64,000 bases of DNA from Tilletia caries (taxonomy: Eukaryota; Basidiomycota; Exobasidiomycetes; Tilletiales; Tilletiaceae). The DNA lies in the NCBI GenBank assembly GCA_032718865.1, contig JALUTQ010000045.1:1054001-1118000 (forward strand), in the 5' to 3' direction. This document shows positions 62,372-64,000 of this stretch, piece after piece. The number at the start of each line of letters is the position of its first letter. The stretch's first letter is position 1. The translations under genes and the position numbers were made by a program. Under the pieces are notes generated by a model, which searched no databases, was not told where the DNA came from, and was given only the letters and a program-made list of their open reading frames with translations.

Positions 62372-63989
62372 TCAAGCCGCCACCGCCAATCCCGCCTGCT
62401 TATGGACCTTGCGCGCGCCCAGACCGACATGTTCAAACGTGACAAAAGTCAGATCGTACCCCTCGAACTCGTATAAGATCCGATCCGTCCGGCGATAACT
62501 GTTCAACACGAGCGCATCAAGCGCCATCGCGTTCGTCCCTGCTTCGCTCGTCGATTGTGGTGATGATGATGATGATGATGATGATGGTGGTGATGGTGAA
62601 GATCCGGTGTGCTCGATGGCGGGTGAAGGGTCCGAGGCGGAGAGGAAGAGGGTGATGCTCATCTTGCCTGGTTGGAAGATTTCGACGACGCGTCGGATGA
62701 GCGAGGTCAAGTTGTGTGGTGTCTGCTCTAGTTGCTTCTTCTCATCCGCTGACGAACCGGCCAAGAATCTGACATTCGTCTCAAAGCTCGCATAGCTGCA
62801 TTCCGGCTCCGGCGTGACATGCACGGTCCAGTATCCCGCGGTGTGCTTGACGGCGTCCCCCGCGGCGGAGGGAGCGATGAGGGCATTGGCTGAATATCCG
62901 CATGGCTCGAACGCGAAGGCGTCAAGCTGGTGCTGTTGGCCGCTGCTATGTGAGGACGAGGATGCAGAGGATGAGGATGAGAAGAGGGAGGCGAGTCCGA
63001 TGCTGGCGGAGGTCTGCGCTCCTAGCGCATGGCCACGGTCGCTGTCGTCGTTATCGCCTGAGGATCCTTCCGACGCGTGTCCGACGGACCCATTGGCCTG
63101 CTTACCCGATGCAGGCCCCAGATCCTGCTGAGGTGGGAAGTAAAAGGCCTGGGTGGCAGAAGAGTCGAGGTGTGTCATGAGGATTTCGAGTGTTTGGTCC
63201 TCTGTGTCGTTGTGGGGAGTGGAAGATGAGGAGGAAGCGGAGCAGGTCTGGATAGCTGCTAGTGGTGCTGGCGTGGTTAACGCGTGCGCACATGAAGATC
63301 CGCCGTCCTGGCCGGCCATGTAGAGCAGCCAGTGGTCTCCGTTCATCTTACCGACGGTGTATGCGGCGCCGTCGTCTGAGCGAGGATGAGGAAGATTCAG
63401 CATGGGCGACTCTGACGCAGCAAAGCGTAGGCTTGGGGAAGTACGTACCGAAGAAGTCGTCGAGCAAGGCTACCTCGAGCATCCAGTCCTTGTGTGGGCC
63501 CTTTTGGCGGTCGGGGAACATGAAGCTCTTGCGGGAGTAGAAGACGCGTTCGACGAGCTGTGCGCCTTGGCGTGCGTCTGTGCTGGATCCTGCTTGGAGC
63601 CCGAGCTCACCATTGAGAGCGGGTACGACGCCGAGAGCGAGGACGTGGTGTGCGAGATGGAGGATGTGCTCGAGGCCGAGGAGGAGGGTCGTCGTTCCGC
63701 AAGTCTTGAGGATGAGTTTGTGGTCGAAGACGAACATGCTGGACTCGCTGAGGAGGTAGGCATCGCACGGGGGACCGCCCTCGCCCTGCTGTTGAGGGGC
63801 GTGTGTGAGGGCGGAGAGGATGGTGCAGGACACGGTGTCGAGGATGGTCTGCCATGTGCTGCGGTCGACGGAGCGCAAGGAGTGGGAGGGCGATGGCTGC
63901 GAAGGCCGGAACCAGAGCTCGAGCAGCTTCTCCGGGCCTTCGAACGGGCCGGACGGATCTGCCGGCGGTCCATTCACCGGCGACACCAT
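62372..63989 (-). CDS. SPE2: S-adenosylmethionine decarboxylase proenzyme
   Basis: The enzyme makes decarboxylated AdoMet, the aminopropyl donor for spermidine synthesis in the cytosol. It is a pyruvoyl enzyme made by self-cleavage. Exon 1 (63989-63449) has FEGPEKLLELWF near the start (active-site Glu residues), YLLSESSMFVF with the cleavage Glu-Ser-Ser at about residues 81-83, and KTCGTTTLL with the catalytic Cys near 95. A 73-bp intron (63448-63376, GTACGT...CTCAG) keeps phase into exon 2 (63375-62372): DDGAAYTVGKMNGDHW, then PCGYSANALI, then TPEPECSYASFETN (conserved C-terminal block). Two Ser-rich insertions make it about 514 residues, longer than yeast (396). The Met at 63989 is 12 bases from the window end but agrees with family start position. 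Confidence 0.93.
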
Positions 63990-64000
63990 TACTATACCGC

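Overview
The window reads as nuclear DNA of a filamentous or dimorphic basidiomycete fungus. The evidence is short GT-AG introns (55 to 140 bp), intron-bearing tRNA genes, and fungal core genes: an Hda1-class histone deacetylase, a Sur1/Csh1-type mannosyl-inositol-phosphoceramide synthase, Sem1/Dss1, Ada2 and S-adenosylmethionine decarboxylase. It also carries a Tad-like LINE and a Copia LTR retrotransposon. I cannot name the species.

The left part (1 to about 29.4 kb) is a nested transposon graveyard. It holds relics of a CACTA-type (Tnp2-like) transposase (4.6-6.3 kb), a possible DUF3435-like tyrosine recombinase (9.6-10.8 kb), a MULE transposase C-terminus with SWIM finger (11.5-12.1 kb), a zinc-finger gene and a divergent multi-exon gene (15.9-18.9 kb), a small non-autonomous LTR element with identical 225-bp repeats (24.4-26.7 kb), and many non-autonomous TIR elements. 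Several of these TIR elements can be delimited exactly by target-site duplications: 8 bp (hAT-like) for families A to E, 10 bp (MULE-like) for F. A gene for a protein with four tandem SUMO/ubiquitin-like domains (22.3-23.6 kb) sits inside this region and is truncated or capped by one of these elements.

The middle part (29.4-50.6 kb) holds tRNA-Pro(AGG), the histone deacetylase gene, a Tc1/mariner-like MITE, a second MULE-like MITE, and a Tad-like LINE. The LINE's 3' end, just before its poly(A) tail, was split by a Copia element (335/324-bp LTRs, 5-bp TSD). All Copia coding sequence lies in one frame interrupted by three different stop codons.

The right part (50.6-64 kb) is ordinary, gene-dense euchromatin: SUR1-like, tRNA-Thr(AGT), then an inverted duplication of a coiled-coil/Ala-Gln-repeat gene (arms about 1.5 kb) that brackets SEM1 and ADA2, and finally SPE2. 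One duplicate arm carries a MITE absent from its twin, which gives a natural empty-site control.

The most interesting signal is architectural. At least seven unrelated-looking TIR families here are each built from their own short self-complementary word, repeated degenerately throughout the element (CTATAG, GGAATTCC, GCGCGC, TAGTATACTA, GTCCCGGGAC and so on). Several share CA(A/G)GGCTCGGC or TAAGG termini.
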